DNA of 64,000 nt from Streptomyces sp. R302. GTDB lineage: Bacteria; Actinomycetota; Actinomycetes; Streptomycetales; Streptomycetaceae. The stretch lies in the NCBI RefSeq assembly GCF_012927245.1, contig NZ_JABBGE010000001.1, positions 711,513 through 775,512 of the forward strand, read 5' to 3'. A program made the translations under genes and the position numbers. The notes below the pieces were generated by a model, which searched no databases, had not been told where the DNA came from, and was given only the letters and a program-made list of their open reading frames with translations. Positions within the stretch are counted from its first letter, which is position 1. Every line of letters starts with the position of its first letter. Below are positions 7,833 through 15,537 of this stretch, in pieces.

Positions 7833-8909
7833 TCACACCGCCACGTACGCCACCGGCTCGGTCCCCGGCACGGCCTCCGCGCGGCCCAGCTTCACGAGCC
7901 GCCGGATGTGGGCCTCGGCCTCGCTGACGGCGATGTTGCGGGAGCCGTACGGGATGCGGTCCCAGGGCCGGTTCCACTCCATGCGTTCGGCGAGCTGCCA
8001 CGGCGTGAGGGGGGTGGTGAGGAGGGCGAGGAGGCCGGTGAGCCGGTCCTCGTGGTGGTCGAGGAGTTCGCGGACGCGCCCGGCGGCGTCGGGGAAGGCG
8101 TGCTGGTGGGCGGGGAGCACCTCGGCGACGCCGAGCCGCCCGATCCGCTCCAGGGAGTCCAGGTAGTCGCCGAGGGGGTCCCCCCTGCTCGAACGAAGTT
8201 GAGAGCTTGGGGGCGGATCGGTCACCGCGGCGTCGTCGGGGTCCTCGTACAGGCCGATGTGCGGGGAGATCCCGGGGAGGAGGTGGTCGCCGGAGAAGAG
8301 CCGGCCGTGGCCGGGGAGCCCGGCGGGGTGTTCCTCCTCCAGGTGGAGGCAGACGTGGCCGGGGGTGTGGCCGGGGGTCCAGACGGCGCGGAGCCGCCGC
8401 CCGGCGAGGTCGAGGAGCTCGCCGGGGACGATCTCCCGGTCGGGAAGGGCGGCGCCGAGGCCGGGCAGGGTGCGCATCCCGCCCCCGGAGCGGGCGGCGC
8501 GCAGCGGCGCGAGGTGGTCCTCGGGGGCGCCGGCGGCGGCGAGCTTGCGGGCGAGGTAGTCGAGCCAGGTGCCGGGGTCGGATTCGCGGGTGCGGCGGAC
8601 GACGGCGGTGTCGGCGGCGTGCATGGCGATCCAGGCCCCGGACTCCTCCCGGACCCGGCCCGAGAGGCCGTGGTGGTCGGGGTGGTGGTGGGTGATGACG
8701 ACGCCGTGGACGTCCGCCGGGTCGATGCCCAGGGCGCTCAGCCCGGCGGTCAGTTCGGTCCAGGAGTCCGGGTCGTCCCAGCCGGTGTCGACGAGGACCG
8801 GCCCGCGGTCGGTGTCGAGGACGTGGACGAGGGTGTGGCCCAGGGGGTTGTCGGGGATGGGCACCCGGAGCGACCAGACGCCGCCGCCGTGCTCGGTCAC
8901 CTGCGTCAT
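7833..8909 (-). CDS. MBL-fold metallo-hydrolase
   Basis: A 358-residue metallo-beta-lactamase-fold enzyme. The metal-binding motif THHHPDHHG is near residues 93-101, followed by the later histidine in TPGHTPGH, the GDH of FSGDHLLPG and the PAHQHAF histidine, so both metal sites look complete. The C-terminal 60 residues are helical (winged-helix-like; ERMEWNRPWDRIPYGSRN), as in the glyoxalase-II/LACTB2-like group with a C-terminal helical domain. The substrate is unknown. It is divergent from an aldehyde dehydrogenase gene with about 100 bp between starts holding two palindromic operators. A 35-bp dispersed repeat (8179-8213) is inserted in frame and adds about 12 residues (around PPSSQLRSSRG) between the metal-binding core and the next helix. 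Confidence 0.85.
   Translation of the reverse strand: MTQVTEHGGGVWSLRVPIPDNPLGHTLVHVLDTDRGPVLVDTGWDDPDSWTELTAGLSALGIDPADVHGVVITHHHPDHHGLSGRVREESGAWIAMHAADTAVVRRTRESDPGTWLDYLARKLAAAGAPEDHLAPLRAARSGGGMRTLPGLGAALPDREIVPGELLDLAGRRLRAVWTPGHTPGHVCLHLEEEHPAGLPGHGRLFSGDHLLPGISPHIGLYEDPDDAAVTDPPPSSQLRSSRGDPLGDYLDSLERIGRLGVAEVLPAHQHAFPDAAGRVRELLDHHEDRLTGLLALLTTPLTPWQLAERMEWNRPWDRIPYGSRNIAVSEAEAHIRRLVKLGRAEAVPGTEPVAYVAV
8179..8213. repeat. Dispersed palindromic repeat inserted in frame in the MBL gene
   Basis: TCCCCCCTGCTCGAACGAAG with TTGAGAGCTTGGGGG, a 35-bp imperfect palindrome with a CTCGA(A)CGAAGTTGAG core. A second copy with GAGCGAAGTCGAG core lies at 17071-17106. I recall this family as abundant in Streptomyces. 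Here the reading frame stays open through it. Confidence 0.85.
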
Positions 8910-8957
8910 GAGCGTCCTCGTCTCTCCGTGCGGGTACGACCATTGCCGACCATAACT

Positions 8958-8975
8958 AGAACTGATATCAGTTCT
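8958..8975. promoter_or_regulatory. Perfect 18-bp palindrome in a divergent promoter
   Basis: AGAACTGATATCAGTTCT is its own reverse complement. It lies between the divergent MBL hydrolase and aldehyde dehydrogenase starts and resembles a TetR- or GntR-type operator. The GAAC and GTTC arms resemble KstR half sites but are too far apart for the standard KstR box. Confidence 0.7.
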
Positions 8976-8989
8976 GAGACACCGTCAGA
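8973..8989. promoter_or_regulatory. TCTGAC-N5-GTCAGA-type box (one mismatch)
   Basis: TCTGAGACACCGTCAGA, overlapping the 18-bp palindrome by three bases and ending 21 bp before the aldehyde dehydrogenase ATG. It is one of four similar boxes in the window (others at 18702, 33844, 43410), all before oxidoreductase or lipid-catabolism genes. Confidence 0.6.
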
Positions 8990-9010
8990 TACCCCCGGGA
9001 GGCGACCGGC

Positions 9011-10471
9011 ATGAGCGAGCTCGTGGAGCACGGAAAGCTGTTCATCGGCGGGGAGTTGACCGATCCGCTCGGCGACGCGTCCATCGAGGTGATCTCCCCC
9101 CACACCGAGGAGGTCATCGGGCGCGTCCCGCACGCCTCCCGCGCCGACGTCGACCGGGCGGTCGCGGTGGCCCGGCGGGCGTTCGACGAGGGGCCCTGGC
9201 CGCGGACGAGCCTGGCGGAGCGGATCGAGGTCGTCTCCAGGATCAAGGACGCCATCGCCGTCCGGCACGAGGAGATCGCCCGCTCGGTCAGCGCGCAGAA
9301 CGGCTCCCCGTACTCCTGGTCCGTCCTCGCGCAGGCGCTCGGCGCGATGATGGTGTGGGACTCGGCGATCACCGTCGCCCGGGACTTCGTCTTCGAGGAG
9401 CGGCGCGCCGGCGTCCTCGGGCCGCTGCTCGTGCGGCGCGAGCCGGTCGGGGTGGTCGCGGCCGTCGTGCCGTGGAACGTGCCGCAGTTCACCGCCGCCG
9501 CCAAGCTGGGCCCGGCGCTGCTCGCCGGCTGCACCGTGGTCCTCAAGCCCTCGCCGGAGTCGCCGCTCGACGCGTACCTCCTCGGCGAGATCGCCGCCGA
9601 GGCCGGGCTGCCCGAGGGCGTCCTCTCGATCCTGCCCGCCGACCGCGAGGTCAGCGAGTACCTGGTCGGGCACCCCGGCGTCGACAAGGTCTCCTTCACC
9701 GGCTCGGTCGCCGCCGGCCGGCGCGTGATGGAGGTCGCCTCCCGCAACCTCAGCCGCGTCACCCTCGAACTCGGCGGCAAGTCGGCGGCGGTGGTCCTCC
9801 CGGACGCCGACGTGGCGACCGCCGTCGCCGGGATCGTCCCGGCGGCCTGGATGAACAACGGCCAGGCGTGCGTGGCCCAGACCCGGATCCTCGCCCCCCG
9901 CTCCCGGTACGAGGAGTACGCCGAGGCGTTCTCCGCCGCGGCCTCCGCCCTCGTCGTCGGCGACCCGCTCGACCCGGCCACCCAGCTCGGCCCGCTCGTC
10001 GCCCGCCGCCAGCAGCAGCGCTCCCTCGACTACATCGGCATCGGGCAGGCGGAGGGCGCCAAGCTCCTCACCGGCGGCGGCCGCCCGGAGGGCCTCGACC
10101 GGGGCTGGTACGTCGAGCCGACGCTCTTCGGGGACGTCGACAACGCGATGCGGATCGCCCGGGAGGAGATCTTCGGCCCGGTGATCTGTCTCCTGCCGTA
10201 CGGGGACGAGGCCGAGGCCCTGCGGATCGCGAACGACTCCGACTTCGGCCTCAGCGGCAGCGTCTGGACCGGCGACGTCGAGCACGGCCTGGACTTCGCC
10301 CGCCGGGTGCGCACCGGCACCTTCAACGTCAACACCTTCAGCCTCGACATGCTCGGCCCCTTCGGCGGCTACAAGAACTCCGGCGTGGGCCGCGAGTTCG
10401 GCCCCGAGGGCTTCGGCGAGTACCTGGAGCACAAGATGATCCACCTGCCCGCCGGGTACGGGGACAACTGA
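9011..10471 (+). CDS. Aldehyde dehydrogenase family protein
   Basis: A 486-residue NAD(P)-dependent aldehyde dehydrogenase. Key residues are visible: the oxyanion-hole Asn in VPWNVPQ (about 156), the coenzyme motif FTGSVAAG (229-236), general base E253 in VTLELGGKS and nucleophile C287 in NNGQACVAQ. The length is normal for the family. It should oxidise an aldehyde to its acid; the substrate is unknown. The ATG at 9011 follows GGGAGGCGACCGGC, a good ribosome site. The next gene, a ferredoxin, starts at its last base, so the pair is a coupled operon, perhaps acting in steroid, terpenoid or aromatic side-chain oxidation. Two operator-like palindromes lie just upstream, one shared with lipid-catabolism operons elsewhere in the window. 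Confidence 0.92.
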   Translation: MSELVEHGKLFIGGELTDPLGDASIEVISPHTEEVIGRVPHASRADVDRAVAVARRAFDEGPWPRTSLAERIEVVSRIKDAIAVRHEEIARSVSAQNGSPYSWSVLAQALGAMMVWDSAITVARDFVFEERRAGVLGPLLVRREPVGVVAAVVPWNVPQFTAAAKLGPALLAGCTVVLKPSPESPLDAYLLGEIAAEAGLPEGVLSILPADREVSEYLVGHPGVDKVSFTGSVAAGRRVMEVASRNLSRVTLELGGKSAAVVLPDADVATAVAGIVPAAWMNNGQACVAQTRILAPRSRYEEYAEAFSAAASALVVGDPLDPATQLGPLVARRQQQRSLDYIGIGQAEGAKLLTGGGRPEGLDRGWYVEPTLFGDVDNAMRIAREEIFGPVICLLPYGDEAEALRIANDSDFGLSGSVWTGDVEHGLDFARRVRTGTFNVNTFSLDMLGPFGGYKNSGVGREFGPEGFGEYLEHKMIHLPAGYGDN

Positions 10472-10704
10472 TGGGCGACCGCTGGCGCGTGGAGGTCGAC
10501 CGGAGCGTCTGCATCGGCTCCGGCCTGTGCGTGAACCACGCCCCGCACGGCTTCCGCCTCGACACCGCCCGCCAGTCCCACCCGGTCCGTCCGGAGGCCG
10601 ACGCGGGCGAACGCCTCCTCGCGGCGGCCGAGGGCTGCCCGGTCGAGGCCATCCTCCTCACCCTCGCCGACGGCGGCGAGCCGGTCTACCCACCGGAGGA
10701 CTGA
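10471..10704 (+). CDS. Small [3Fe-4S]-type ferredoxin
   Basis: A 77-residue electron carrier with cysteines in CIGSGLC (about 14-20) and a final CPVEAI motif (about 55-60). The C-x5-C plus CP arrangement is that of the 3Fe-4S or P450-partner ferredoxins of actinobacteria, with the middle site here ending in HAP rather than a fourth cysteine. The start ATG shares one base with the TGA of the aldehyde dehydrogenase gene. No cytochrome P450 gene is adjacent, so its partner is either the dehydrogenase pathway or a P450 outside this window. The final VYPPED tail is acidic. Confidence 0.88.
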   Translation: MGDRWRVEVDRSVCIGSGLCVNHAPHGFRLDTARQSHPVRPEADAGERLLAAAEGCPVEAILLTLADGGEPVYPPED

Positions 10705-10776
10705 GGTCCGCGCCCGTGTCACACTCCTCGCCTGATCGCGCGGCGAAAGACCCCGTGACCTGGGGAGGGAACGCAC

Positions 10777-11337
10777 GTGCAGGGGAAGGGACGGGTCGCT
10801 GCCGCGGCCCTGACGGCGGTGCTCGCCACCGGGTGCCAGGCCGCCGAGGAGCCGGCCGCCTTCGGCCGGGACGCCGTGCGGGCCGAGATCCGGACGGTCG
10901 TCGCAGAGGCCGGGATGCCGGAGTCGAAGCTGCCGGGGCCGGGCGAGGAGACCGGTACGGCGAGCCCGGCGACGGACCGCGAGCGGGTGGCGCGGCGGGC
11001 CGCCGCCTGCTCCGCCGGCTGGCAGTACATCGGGCCCGTCGCGGACGGCGCGCGCGGGAAGTACGACAAGGCCCTGACGGGGCTGGCCCGCGCGGGCTGG
11101 AAGGAGTCGGGGAAGCGGTTCGAGCAGCCGGTCGGCGAGAAGGGCGGCGACACCATGGTGCAGGTGGCGTTCAAGAAGGAGGGGTGGACCCTCTACGCCC
11201 GGCACAACCCCTCGCGCGCGCTGGGGGCGGACATCCTCTCCTTCATCGCCGCGGAGGACGTGTGCATGGGGCAGTTCACCGAGCAGGAGACCGCGCTGCT
11301 GTCCGGCGACGAGCCCCGCGAGGAGTCCGGTCACTGA
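10777..11337 (+). CDS. Predicted lipoprotein, unknown function
   Basis: A 186-residue protein starting with GTG after GGGAGGGAACGCAC. The N-terminus has a lipobox LATGC (cysteine at about residue 20) after a short hydrophobic stretch, so it should be lipid-anchored on the outer face of the membrane. The mature region has two further cysteines (AACSAGW and EDVCMGQF) that could pair, and an alpha/beta mix without a motif I recognise. It lies about 70 bp after the ferredoxin and converges with the KstR-like regulator gene, overlapping it by 7 bp at the 3' ends. Confidence 0.7.
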   Translation: MQGKGRVAAAALTAVLATGCQAAEEPAAFGRDAVRAEIRTVVAEAGMPESKLPGPGEETGTASPATDRERVARRAAACSAGWQYIGPVADGARGKYDKALTGLARAGWKESGKRFEQPVGEKGGDTMVQVAFKKEGWTLYARHNPSRALGADILSFIAAEDVCMGQFTEQETALLSGDEPREESGH

Positions 11338-11972
11338 CGCGCGGCGGCGCGGGCCCGTTCCGGGGTCGTCAGGTCGATCAGGCGGCAGACCGTCTCGATG
11401 TCGATCTTCACCTGGGCGATCGAGGCGCGCCCCGAGAGCCAGGTGATGAGCGCCGAGTGCCAGGTGTGCTCGATGACGCGGACGGCCGACAGCTGCTCGG
11501 GCGTCGGCTGCTCCGCGCCCATCGCGTCCAGGATGATCGCGGTCGTCAGCCGCGAGACCGTGTCGACCTCGGGGCTGACGCTGCGGTCGGCGAAGGTCAG
11601 CGCCCTGACCATCGCGTCGGCGAGCTGCGGCTCGCGCTGGAGCGCGCGGAAGGCCCGCATCAGGGTCTCCGCGACCCGCTCGGCCGGGGCGGCGCCCGCC
11701 GGGGGCCGCTTCCGGAGCGTGGTGTGCATGTGCTGGAGCTGGTCCTGCATGGTCGCCACGAGCAGGTGGATCTTGGACGGGAAGTAGCGGTACAGGGTGC
11801 CGAGGGCGACCCCGGCCGCCTCCGCGACCTCCCGCATCTGCACCGCGTCGAAGCCGCCGCGGGCGGCGAGCCGGGCGCTGGCGTCCAGGATGCGGCGCCG
11901 CCGCGCCTCCTGACGTTCCGTCAGGGGTGGTGTGGCGGAGGGGTGGTGGTCCGCTCTGCTCTCTGCGGTCAT
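11331..11972 (-). CDS. kstR: TetR-family regulator, KstR-like
   Basis: A 213-residue TetR-fold repressor. The N-terminal helix-turn-helix runs over about residues 20-65 (RRRRILDASARLAARGGFDA, MREVAEAAGVALGTLYRYFPSK). The ligand domain carries stretches I associate with the cholesterol regulator KstR, such as LADAMVRALTFADRSVSPEV and WHSALITWLSGRASI. KstR represses steroid-catabolism genes and is released by a CoA-thioester intermediate. Three perfect TnnAACnnGTTnnA boxes, the known KstR consensus, occur at 12144, 33879 and 43489 in this window, which supports the call. I place the start at the ATG 11970-11972; an upstream in-frame GTG would add an Arg/Ser/Pro-rich leader unlikely to be real. 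Confidence 0.75.
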   Translation of the reverse strand: MTAESRADHHPSATPPLTERQEARRRRILDASARLAARGGFDAVQMREVAEAAGVALGTLYRYFPSKIHLLVATMQDQLQHMHTTLRKRPPAGAAPAERVAETLMRAFRALQREPQLADAMVRALTFADRSVSPEVDTVSRLTTAIILDAMGAEQPTPEQLSAVRVIEHTWHSALITWLSGRASIAQVKIDIETVCRLIDLTTPERARAAARQ

Positions 11973-12143
11973 CGGGGTCCCGTTCCGTGCGGTGGGCAGC
12001 GCCAGTATGGCGGAGGACGGCCGTGGCGCGAACCTCTGCGACCGGGTGGCGCGAATCACCTGTTCCGACGCTCACAGCGAAGCTACCTGCCGGTAGATTC
12101 TGTGCCTCCCGAAGGGGCGGTCGACGTCGGGAACGATCAAGTC

Positions 12144-12157
12144 TGTAACTTGTTCTA
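12144..12157. promoter_or_regulatory. KstR-type operator box
   Basis: TGTAACTTGTTCTA fits TnnAACnnGTTnnA exactly. It lies between the divergent kstR-like gene and the glycosyltransferase gene, 55 bp before the latter's start, consistent with autoregulation or control of the glycosyltransferase operon. Confidence 0.65.
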
Positions 12158-12162
12158 CCTTA

Positions 12163-12184
12163 GCGCGAGCGGTTACGCTCGCGC
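12163..12184 (+). promoter_or_regulatory. Perfect 9-bp hairpin in the glycosyltransferase leader
   Basis: GCGCGAGCG, loop GTTA, CGCTCGCGC. It sits between the KstR-type box and the ribosome site, and could be an operator or an mRNA 5' stem. No T-run follows. Confidence 0.45.
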
Positions 12185-12211
12185 GAAACGCACGCTCGAA
12201 GGGGGTCGCGC

Positions 12212-13525
12212 ATGACCGCTGAGGCCATAGAGGCAAGCCCCCGGCAGGGCGTCACCGACTCCGGTGACCGTCCGTTGCGGGTCGCTCTCCTCACGTACAA
12301 GGGCAACCCCTTCTGCGGAGGGCAGGGCGTCTACGTCCGCCATCTCTCCCGCGAACTGGCCCGCCTGGGCCACACCGTCGAGGTCTTCGGCTCGCAGCCC
12401 TACCCGACGCTCGACGAGGGCGTCCCGCTCAGCGAGATCGCCAGCCTCGACCTGTACCGCCAGCCCGACCCCTTCCGGACGCCCGGGCGCGAGGAGTACC
12501 GGGACTGGATCGACGCGCTGGAGGTCGGCACCATGTGGACCGGCGGCTTCCCCGAGCCGCTGACCTTCTCGCTGCGCGCCCGCCGCACCCTCGCCGCCCG
12601 CCGCGGCGACTTCGACGTGATCCACGACAACCAGACCCTCGGGTACGGGCTCCTCGGCGGCCCCCGCGCGCTGGGCGCCCCACTGGTCACCACGATCCAC
12701 CACCCCATCACCGTCGACCGGCAGCTGGAGCTCGACGCCGCCGCCGACTGGAAGCGCCGCGCCTCCGTCCGCCGCTGGTACGCCTTCACCCGCATGCAGA
12801 AGCGCGTCGCCCGCCGGCTGCCGTCCGTCCTCACCGTCTCCGGCACCTCCCGCGACGAGATCGTCGAGCACCTCGGCGTCCGCGAGGACCGCATCAAGGT
12901 CGTGCACATCGGCGCCGACACCGAGCTGTGGTCCCCTGACCCCTCCGTCGCCGAGGTCCCCGGCCGGATCGTCACCACCTCCAGCGCCGACGTCCCCCTC
13001 AAGGGGCTCGTCTTCCTCGTCGAGGCGCTCGCCAAGCTCCGCACCGAGCGGCCCGAGGCGCACCTCGTCGTCGTCGGCAAGCGCGCCGAGGACGGGCCGG
13101 TCGCCCGGGCGATCGAGCGGTACGGGCTCGACGGCGCCGTCCGCTTCGTGAAGGGCATCAGCGACGCGGAGCTCGTCGACCTCTACCGGTCCGCCGAGGT
13201 CGCCTGCGTGCCCTCCCTGTACGAGGGGTTCTCGCTGCCGGCGGCGGAGGGGATGGCGACGGGGACGCCGCTGGTCGCCACGACCGGTGGGGCGATTCCG
13301 GAGGTCGCGGGCCCTGACGGGGAGACGTGTCTCGCGGTGCCGACCGGTGACGCGGGGGCGCTCGCGGCGGCGCTCGGGCGGGTGCTCGGGGATGGTGAGC
13401 TGCGGGCTCGGCTCGGTTCCGCCGGGCGGGCCAGGGTGCTGGACCGTTTCACGTGGGCCAGGGCCGCTCAGGGCACCGCCGAGCTGTACCGCGAGGCCCT
13501 GGAACGCCAAGGCGCCCGTCGGTGA
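12212..13525 (+). CDS. Glycosyltransferase family 4
   Basis: A 437-residue GT-B fold glycosyltransferase. The N-terminal Rossmann half opens VALLTYKGNPFCGGQGVYVR, with the donor/acceptor Gly-rich loop. The C-terminal half carries the GT4 nucleotide-sugar motif E-x7-E in YEGFSLPAAEGMATG (about residues 337-350). It should move a sugar from a nucleotide-activated donor to a lipid or other acceptor at the membrane; the substrate cannot be told. ATG after GAAGGGGGTCGCGC. It leads a three-gene unit with a methyltransferase and an alpha/alpha-barrel protein, and its promoter has a KstR-type box and a hairpin. The repeat at 13564-13607 separates it from the methyltransferase. Confidence 0.9.
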   Translation: MTAEAIEASPRQGVTDSGDRPLRVALLTYKGNPFCGGQGVYVRHLSRELARLGHTVEVFGSQPYPTLDEGVPLSEIASLDLYRQPDPFRTPGREEYRDWIDALEVGTMWTGGFPEPLTFSLRARRTLAARRGDFDVIHDNQTLGYGLLGGPRALGAPLVTTIHHPITVDRQLELDAAADWKRRASVRRWYAFTRMQKRVARRLPSVLTVSGTSRDEIVEHLGVREDRIKVVHIGADTELWSPDPSVAEVPGRIVTTSSADVPLKGLVFLVEALAKLRTERPEAHLVVVGKRAEDGPVARAIERYGLDGAVRFVKGISDAELVDLYRSAEVACVPSLYEGFSLPAAEGMATGTPLVATTGGAIPEVAGPDGETCLAVPTGDAGALAAALGRVLGDGELRARLGSAGRARVLDRFTWARAAQGTAELYREALERQGARR

Positions 13526-13563
13526 CACCTCGCCTTGTTCGCCGGGTGCGGCCCGGTGGGTGG

Positions 13564-13607
13564 GTTGTGCCCACCCGTTCCGCCCCTGCGGAACGCCTGC
13601 CCACAAC
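13564..13607. repeat. Dispersed inverted repeat (GTTGTG...CACAAC family)
   Basis: A 44-bp inverted repeat: GTTGTGCCCACCCGTTCCGC, four-base loop, then GCGGAACGCCTGCCCACAAC. Relatives occur at 51543-51603 and several times in 63228-63860. It lies between the glycosyltransferase stop and the methyltransferase start without touching either. Confidence 0.85.
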
Positions 13608-13628
13608 CAACTCCGAAAGGCAGACTCC

Positions 13629-14360
13629 GTGCTGACCGTCGACTTCACCCGCTTCCCGCTCGCCCCCGGCGACCGCGTGCTCGATCTGGGCTGTGGTGGG
13701 GGGCGGCATGCCTTCGAGTGTTACCGGCGCGGTGCGCAGGTCGTGGCGCTCGACCAGAACGGCGAGGAGATCCGCGAGGTCGCCAAGTGGTTCGCGGCCA
13801 TGAAGGAGGCCGGTGAGGCGCCGGCCGGCGCCACCGCCACCGCGATGGAGGGCGACGCGCTCAACCTGCCGTTCCCCGACGAGTCCTTCGACGTCGTCAT
13901 CATCTCTGAGGTCATGGAGCACATCCCGGACGACAAGGGCGTCCTCGCCGAGATGGTGCGCGTCCTCAAGCCCGGCGGCCGGATCGCGATCACCGTCCCC
14001 CGCTACGGCCCCGAGAAGGTCTGCTGGGCGCTCTCCGACGAGTACCACGAGGTCGAGGGCGGCCACATCCGCATCTACAAGGCGGACGAGCTGCTCGCCA
14101 AGATCCGCCAGGCCGGTCTCAAGCCGTACGGGACGCACCACGCGCACGCGCTGCACGCCCCGTACTGGTGGCTGAAGTGCGCCTTCGGCGTCGACAACGA
14201 CAAGGCGCTGCCGGTGCGCGCGTACCACAAGCTCCTGGTCTGGGACATCATGAAGAAGCCCGCCGTGACCCGGGTCGCCGAGCAGCTGCTCAACCCGGTC
14301 GTCGGCAAGAGCTTCGTCGCGTACGCCACCAAGCCCCACCTCCCGAAGGCGGAGGCGTGA
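13629..14360 (+). CDS. Class I SAM-dependent methyltransferase
   Basis: A 243-residue methyltransferase. Motif I is VLDLGCGGGRHAFE (about 19-32), motif II VVALDQN, and motif IV/post-I region NLPFPDESFDVVIISEVMEHIPD, so the SAM pocket looks intact. The C-terminal half is atypical, with His-rich HHAHALHAPYWWLKCAFGV and a membrane-associating feel, suggesting a lipid-linked or hydrophobic acceptor. GTG start at 13629 after CCGAAAGG. Its TGA overlaps the next gene's GTG (GTGA), so these two are coupled and likely act in one pathway with the preceding glycosyltransferase. Confidence 0.88.
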   Translation: MLTVDFTRFPLAPGDRVLDLGCGGGRHAFECYRRGAQVVALDQNGEEIREVAKWFAAMKEAGEAPAGATATAMEGDALNLPFPDESFDVVIISEVMEHIPDDKGVLAEMVRVLKPGGRIAITVPRYGPEKVCWALSDEYHEVEGGHIRIYKADELLAKIRQAGLKPYGTHHAHALHAPYWWLKCAFGVDNDKALPVRAYHKLLVWDIMKKPAVTRVAEQLLNPVVGKSFVAYATKPHLPKAEA

Positions 14361-15445
14361 GCCCCGAGCGGATAGCGGAACACCTGGTCCTGCCCGGCGT
14401 CCTCACCGCCGAGCAGGCCGCCGGGACGGTCGCGGGCATCCTCGCCGTCCAGCGCGAGGACGGCGCCATCCCGTGGTTCCGCGGCCACCACCTGGACCCG
14501 TGGGACCACACCGAGGCCGCCATGGCCCTGGACACGGCCGGCGAGCACGAGGCGGCGGCCCGCGCCTACGCCTGGCTCGCCCGGCACCAGAACGGCGACG
14601 GCTCCTGGTACGCGGCCTACCGGGACGGCGACCCGGACGACGTCACCGACCGCGGCAAGGAGTCCAACTTCACCGCGTACATCGCCGTCGGCGTCTGGCA
14701 CCACTACCTGTCGACCGGCGACGACGCCTTCCTCGACCGGATGTGGCCGGCCGTCTACGCGGCGGTCGAGTTCGTCCTCCGGCTCCAGCAGCCCGGCGGC
14801 CAGATCGGCTGGAAGCGCGAGCCCGACGGCACCCCCGTCACCGACGCGCTCCTCACCGGCTCCTCCTCGATCCACCACGCCCTGCGCTGCGCCCTGGCGA
14901 TCGCGGAGGCCCGCGAGGAGCCGCAGCCGGACTGGGAGCTGGCCGCCGGCGCCCTGGCGCACGCGATCCGCCGCCACCCGGAGCGCTTCCTCGACAAGGC
15001 GCGCTACTCGATGGACTGGTACTACCCGGTCCTGGGCGGGGCGGTCACCGGCGCCGAGGCGAAGGCCCGCATCGACGCGCGCTGGGACGAGTTCGTGGTC
15101 CCGGGCCTCGGCGTCCGCTGCGTCGTCCCCAACCCGTGGGTGACCGGCGGCGAGAGCTGCGAGCTCGCCCTCGCCCTGTGGGCGACGGGGGAGTCCGACC
15201 GGGCCCTCGACGTCCTCCAGTCCATCGGCCACCTGCGGGCCGCGAGCGGCCTGTACTGGACGGGGTACGTGTACGAGGGCGCGGACGGCCACGAGCCGGC
15301 GGTCTGGCCCGAGGAGCAGACCACCTGGACGGCGGGCTCCCTCCTCCTCGCCGTCGCCGCGCTCGGCGGCGAGCAGGCGACCGTCGCCGTCTTCGGCGGC
15401 GAGACCCTCCCGACGGGCCTGGCCCCGGACTGCTGCGAGGGCTGA
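14357..15445 (+). CDS. Alpha/alpha-barrel protein (prenyltransferase-like), unknown function
   Basis: A 362-residue protein of repeated helical hairpins, commonly labelled prenyltransferase but also similar in outline to six-hairpin glycosidases. Recognisable repeats are AWLARHQNGDGSW, FVLRLQQPGGQIGW and LALWATGESDRAL. There is no DxxDD or CaaX-type motif, and conserved Trp/Glu/Asp (VWPEEQTTWTAG, YSMDWYYPVLGG) could line a sugar-binding cleft. I infer it acts on the glycosylated product of the two upstream genes; no reaction can be stated. GTG start at 14357 overlaps the methyltransferase stop. No signal peptide is present, so it should be cytosolic. Confidence 0.75.
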   Translation: MSPERIAEHLVLPGVLTAEQAAGTVAGILAVQREDGAIPWFRGHHLDPWDHTEAAMALDTAGEHEAAARAYAWLARHQNGDGSWYAAYRDGDPDDVTDRGKESNFTAYIAVGVWHHYLSTGDDAFLDRMWPAVYAAVEFVLRLQQPGGQIGWKREPDGTPVTDALLTGSSSIHHALRCALAIAEAREEPQPDWELAAGALAHAIRRHPERFLDKARYSMDWYYPVLGGAVTGAEAKARIDARWDEFVVPGLGVRCVVPNPWVTGGESCELALALWATGESDRALDVLQSIGHLRAASGLYWTGYVYEGADGHEPAVWPEEQTTWTAGSLLLAVAALGGEQATVAVFGGETLPTGLAPDCCEG

Positions 15446-15537
15446 CCCCGGCGGGGACCACCCGGACGGGCCGCCGGAATGGCGGCCCGCCGGGAGGCGG
15501 ACGAGGCTGGCGGGAACCAGTCCCAGGGAGGTCCGCT

